Positions 7,088 through 8,713 of a stretch of DNA of 8,713 nucleotides are shown here, piece after piece. Origin of the DNA: an uncultured Collinsella sp. (GTDB lineage: Bacteria; Actinomycetota; Coriobacteriia; Coriobacteriales; Coriobacteriaceae); contig UQUX01000073.1 of assembly GCA_900544425.1 (NCBI GenBank), positions 1 through 8,713 of the forward strand. The letters are read 5' to 3'. Below the pieces are notes generated by a model that did no database searches, was not told the DNA's origin, and was given only the letters and a program-made list of their open reading frames with translations. The position numbers and the translations under genes were made by a program. Within the stretch, counting starts at the first letter, position 1. Every line of letters starts with the position of its first letter.

Positions 7088-7346
7088 ATTTTGCCTCAAG
7101 GTCATCGAGAGCCTCAAAGGCATCACGCGCCGTGCCAGCAGCACGCTCCCGCTCGGCCACAGCTATACGAGCCATCAGACGAGCCTTAGCCTGTTCCTGA
7201 ACCATGAGGTCGTAGTCCTCGGATCGAAGTACAACAAATTTGCTATAGCCGTTTTTTGTAACAGTCACTGGACCAGTAGTAGTTTCAACGAGCTCCGAGA
7301 ATTTCGCGGTGTCCCGCATATCTTTAATTGGAACGCAAACAGGCAT
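7077..7346 (-). CDS. Phd/YefM-family antitoxin
   Basis: This 89-residue protein has the Phd/YefM N-terminal DNA-binding fold: VPIKDMRDTAKFSELV (5-20), the hairpin GPVTVTKNGYSKFVVL (25-40), then SEDYDLM (42-48). A charged, helical C-terminus with alternating E, R and A follows (about 50-89), expected to wrap and neutralise the RelE/ParE toxin encoded next. The ATG at 7346 is well placed: AGGAG (7357-7353) lies 6 nt upstream. Its last codons overlap the toxin start by 11 bp, the usual antitoxin-first layout. A 22-bp dyad lies immediately upstream, consistent with autoregulation by the antitoxin or the TA complex. Confidence 0.88.
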   Translation of the reverse strand: MPVCVPIKDMRDTAKFSELVETTTGPVTVTKNGYSKFVVLRSEDYDLMVQEQAKARLMARIAVAERERAAGTARDAFEALDDLEAKYGL

Positions 7347-7359
7347 GGCACACTCCTAA

Positions 7360-7388
7360 CATAATTGTGTACATAATTATGAAGTATA
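7360..7388 (-). promoter_or_regulatory. Operator/promoter of the Phd-RelE/ParE operon
   Basis: Positions 7360-7381 form a 22-bp dyad centred on TGTACA: CATAATT-g-TGTACA-t-AATTATG with a single mismatched pair. On the minus strand a TATACT -10 box (7388-7383) sits directly upstream of it, so the dyad would cover the transcription start. The -35 region is weak. Dyads placed like this are the usual binding sites of Phd/YefM antitoxins. Confidence 0.65.
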
Positions 7389-7417
7389 GCTCAGCTAACG
7401 AGCGTCGGCTACAGGAT

Positions 7418-7454
7418 AACCGCCATGCCGGGGACAGTCCCCGATATGGCGGTT
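7418..7454. repeat. Large palindrome between the two TA loci (REP-like or terminator)
   Basis: An outer stem AACCGCCAT/ATGGCGGTT (7418-7426 with 7446-7454) and an inner stem CGGGGA/TCCCCG (7429-7434 with 7438-7443) enclose the triloop CAG, with a GC/AT internal loop between the stems. It begins directly after the PIN toxin stop codon (7455-7457). The minus-strand side lacks a clear T-run (GGCGGTTATCC), so a simple intrinsic terminator is less likely than a palindromic repeat that may help termination or mRNA stability. Confidence 0.6.
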
Positions 7455-7877
7455 TTACTCCTCCGGAATCGGAAACGCACGGATGAACTCTGCAGGCGAG
7501 AAGGTCTTGATGGTCGAGCGCACAAAAGCAGCGCGGTCACGCGTGATGATAAAGTCCACGCCGGCACGCTCGGCCATCGCACGGATACAGCCGTCCTCAA
7601 AGTCCGGCTCATCGGAATAGGCGGAGGTAAAACAAGCTTCTTGGTCGAGAGGCTCTACCGAATAGCTCTTAAGACAGTCGCGCACTACCTCGCGGGCGCG
7701 CGCCTCGCCTGCCTGTTTAGTGAGAATGTAGTACGCGTCCTTGAGAGAACAGGCCGAAACAACGCCCTCGATAAGCCCCACGTCGACGAGCCCCTTGATC
7801 GTTTGCGCCGCTGCGTGCTCCGGCCGGCCCGGCAGCACACAATCGAGCAGAAAATTGGTATCTAGAAATGCCCTCAT
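7455..7877 (-). CDS. PIN-domain (VapC-like) toxin
   Basis: This 140-residue PIN-domain protein is expected to be a metal-dependent ribonuclease, the toxin of a VapBC-like type II system. The first acidic residue lies in FLDTNFLLD (D6), followed by VVSACSLKDAYYIL (39-52, D47 at the usual second acidic site), FEDGCIRAMA (93-102, D95) and ITRDRAAF (111-118, D114). These are in the order of PIN active-site residues, and the length is typical. The subfamily with an SA-SL--YYIL strand-helix often has a weak second acid, so D47 should be seen as tentative. The start is ATG 7877, which overlaps the upstream antitoxin stop as ATGA, with GGGAG about 9 nt upstream. Cellular target is unknown; known VapC enzymes cut tRNA or rRNA. 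Confidence 0.85.
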   Translation of the reverse strand: MRAFLDTNFLLDCVLPGRPEHAAAQTIKGLVDVGLIEGVVSACSLKDAYYILTKQAGEARAREVVRDCLKSYSVEPLDQEACFTSAYSDEPDFEDGCIRAMAERAGVDFIITRDRAAFVRSTIKTFSPAEFIRAFPIPEE

Positions 7878-8266
7878 AGGTAGCGCTCCCTCGCGACGCG
7901 CTTTTCATCTTCAACCGTCATCGTATCGAGCGGCGTTCCCTTTGGCATGTTAGCCACGATATCGAGATACTCCTGGTAGTCCTCATTCTCCGCGAGCATC
8001 TCACGGATCTCCTTCCAGGTGATCTTGGGATGCCACATCGTACCCATGTCGCGCTTGGGCTTGTCCGAGCCGCACGTCGGTTTTGTGCCCCCACGCTCCT
8101 GGGCAGCATCATATTCCACTGCAACCGGGCCTTGATAGTCGAGCGGCACGATTTTGAACAACGGCTTGCTCCGCTTGAAGACCACAACCTCCTCGCCATC
8201 ATTGGCAACCCTTTCGGCCACCTGCGTAAGGTTTTGGCGCAGCTCCGAAAACGCGACGGTAACCAT
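7874..8266 (-). CDS. Phd/YefM-like antitoxin with long C-terminal extension
   Basis: This 130-residue protein opens with the Phd/YefM fold: VTVAFSELRQNLTQVAERV (2-20), then EEVVVFKRSKPLFKIVPL (25-42). The rest (about 45-130) is longer than in ordinary Phd antitoxins. It includes a polar stretch RGGTKPTCGSDKPKRD (58-73) and a helical acidic end with TWKEIREMLAENEDYQEYL and VEDEKRVARERYL, probably the toxin-neutralising part. ATG 8266 is chosen over ATG 8284 because AGGAG (8276-8272) lies 5 nt before the former, and inside the coding region of the latter. Its stop overlaps the PIN toxin start by 4 bp. A dyad with hexamer repeats lies upstream. It likely binds DNA and represses its own operon. 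Confidence 0.82.
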   Translation of the reverse strand: MVTVAFSELRQNLTQVAERVANDGEEVVVFKRSKPLFKIVPLDYQGPVAVEYDAAQERGGTKPTCGSDKPKRDMGTMWHPKITWKEIREMLAENEDYQEYLDIVANMPKGTPLDTMTVEDEKRVARERYL

Positions 8267-8299
8267 AACTGCTCCTCTCAACATATATCTTTACTGCTA

Positions 8300-8333
8300 A
8301 GTATACACGTTAATGTTAATGTTAAAGTGTATA
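8300..8333 (-). promoter_or_regulatory. Operator/promoter of the PIN TA operon
   Basis: Inverted arms TATACAC (8302-8308) and GTGTATA (8327-8333) flank exactly 18 bp made of three tandem hexamers GTTAAT, GTTAAT, GTTAAA (8309-8326). On the minus strand a TATACT -10 box (8305-8300) overlaps the downstream arm, and the weak -35 (TTTAAC or ACTTTA) falls among the hexamers. Binding by the antitoxin here would block RNA polymerase. Confidence 0.6.
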
Positions 8334-8342
8334 AAACTCATT

Positions 8343-8384
8343 ACAATGGGGCAGCCCCGTTGTGGGACCTCACTGCGAGGCCCC
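8343..8384. other. Two adjacent small hairpins upstream of the PIN TA operon
   Basis: Hairpin one is ACAATGGGGC-a-GCCCCGTTGT (8343-8363, one T/G pair). Hairpin two is GGGACCTC-actgc-GAGGCCCC (8364-8384, one A/C mismatch). They directly abut and are followed on the plus strand by TTTGCTTTG. Neighbouring genes are both on the minus strand, so no plus-strand transcript is known that they would end. They could be part of a small RNA, a terminator for one, or a decayed repeat. The rest of 8285-8491 shows nothing else recognisable except a short CATGA/TCATG dyad (8453-8468). Confidence 0.4.
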
Positions 8385-8491
8385 TTTGCTTTGTATGAAT
8401 CTTCTATCGCTCCGGAACGACACCGCTCCGCAGGGTCACCCTCGGCAACCTACATGACGCAGATCATGCTGCCCGCCACCACGCCCAAATA

Positions 8492-8530
8492 AAAACCTCC
8501 CGGAAAGTATCAACCTTTCCGGGAGGTTTT
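8492..8530. terminator. Bidirectional hairpin terminator downstream of ligA
   Basis: Arms 8492-8507 (AAAACCTCCCGGAAAG) and 8515-8530 are perfectly complementary over 16 bp with a 7-nt loop. On the minus strand the stem ends in GGTTTTTATTT, a good U-tract, 20 bp after the ligA stop codon. On the plus strand it ends in GGTTTTCTAATTT. It should end ligA transcription, and may also stop any plus-strand transcript. Confidence 0.88.
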
Positions 8531-8550
8531 CTAATTTGATTATCGATGTC

Positions 8551-8713
8551 CTAAGCCTGGGGCACCTCGCCAGTAGCCAGGATCTGCTCGAGTGCGTCCT
8601 CGTCCAGCACGGGTACGCCCAGCTGCTCGGCCTTGGTGAGCTTGGAGCCCGCTTTGGGACCGGCGACCAGATAGCTCGTCTTCTTCGACACGCTGCCCGA
8701 AACCTTGGCGCCG
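8551..8713 (-). CDS. ligA: NAD-dependent DNA ligase, C-terminal BRCT end (partial)
   Basis: Only the last 53 codons and the TAG stop (8551-8553) are in the window; the gene continues beyond position 8713. The visible peptide contains GAKVSGSVSKKTSYLVAG, then PKAGSKLTKAEQLGVPVLDE, the closing half of a BRCT domain in the form typical of the LigA C-terminus. NAD-dependent ligase seals nicks in DNA during replication and repair and is essential in most bacteria. The tail after the BRCT domain is short (ALEQILATGEVPQA). A terminator follows 20 bp downstream. Another BRCT protein is possible, but the match to LigA style is strong. Confidence 0.85.
   Translation of the reverse strand, partial: GAKVSGSVSKKTSYLVAGPKAGSKLTKAEQLGVPVLDEDALEQILATGEVPQA

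Noticed and set aside
7088..7144. Longer start for the RelE/ParE-type toxin
   Set aside because: It would add 19 residues overlapping the antitoxin in another frame; the family fold begins at MAYNVKIL, which has its own GAGG ribosome site.
8267..8284. ATG 8284 as start of the PIN-system antitoxin
   Set aside because: The ribosome site AGGAG lies between ATG 8284 and ATG 8266, and the Phd fold begins at MVTVAFSEL.
8309..8326. GTTAAT repeats as a CRISPR or iteron array
   Set aside because: Only three 6-bp units without spacers and no rep or cas gene nearby; they fit a TA operator better.
8030..8398. 122-codon open frame on the plus strand
   Set aside because: Antisense to the antitoxin and running through its operator and the twin hairpins; no recognisable domain or ribosome site.

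Overview
The window is GC-rich bacterial DNA, closely packed, with the start signals and promoter-like boxes of a Gram-positive lineage. Protein style and gene neighbourhood suggest a gut Coriobacteriia member such as Collinsella. This is an inference from sequence style, not from a marker gene. Seven complete genes, one partial gene and one possible gene remnant can be supported.

Layout: 35-1072 (minus) is an orphan protein with a DUF559/Vsr-like PD-(D/E)XK nuclease-type C-terminus and an AbiEi-like middle. A 19-bp perfect-arm hairpin (1174-1238) separates it from a two-gene minus-strand operon (5008 to 1288). That operon encodes a heterodimeric ABC exporter of the BmrCD/TM287-288/LmrCD type. 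The first subunit has a degenerate nucleotide-binding half (Walker B D-D, H-loop Gln) and the second carries the matching non-canonical LSQGQ signature. Divergent from it is a MATE-family efflux pump (5268-6614, plus). Its promoter has a 19-bp spacer filled by a dyad, the geometry of MerR-family activation. The shared control region 5009-5267 therefore serves two multidrug-type exporters.

After MATE comes a short coding-like remnant that ends inside a strong hairpin terminator. Two tandem minus-strand toxin-antitoxin loci follow. In transcription order they are a Phd/YefM-like antitoxin with a PIN-domain (VapC-like) toxin (8266 to 7455, ATGA overlap), then a Phd/YefM antitoxin with a RelE/ParE-type toxin (7346 to 6752, 11-bp overlap). 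Each antitoxin is preceded by a dyad next to a TATACT -10 box, as expected for autoregulated TA operons. A large palindrome (7418-7454) separates the two loci.

The right end holds two adjacent small hairpins, a bidirectional terminator (8492-8530) and the last 53 codons of the NAD-dependent DNA ligase gene ligA (minus, running off the window). The terminators at 6708-6753 and 8492-8530 share a core with compensatory changes, which points to a lineage-specific terminator family.

I saw no rRNA, tRNA, CRISPR array or complete insertion sequence. No wholly new multi-gene system is evident. The least explained items are the orphan nuclease-like protein, the unexplained hairpins and the operator-like architecture of the intergenic regions.
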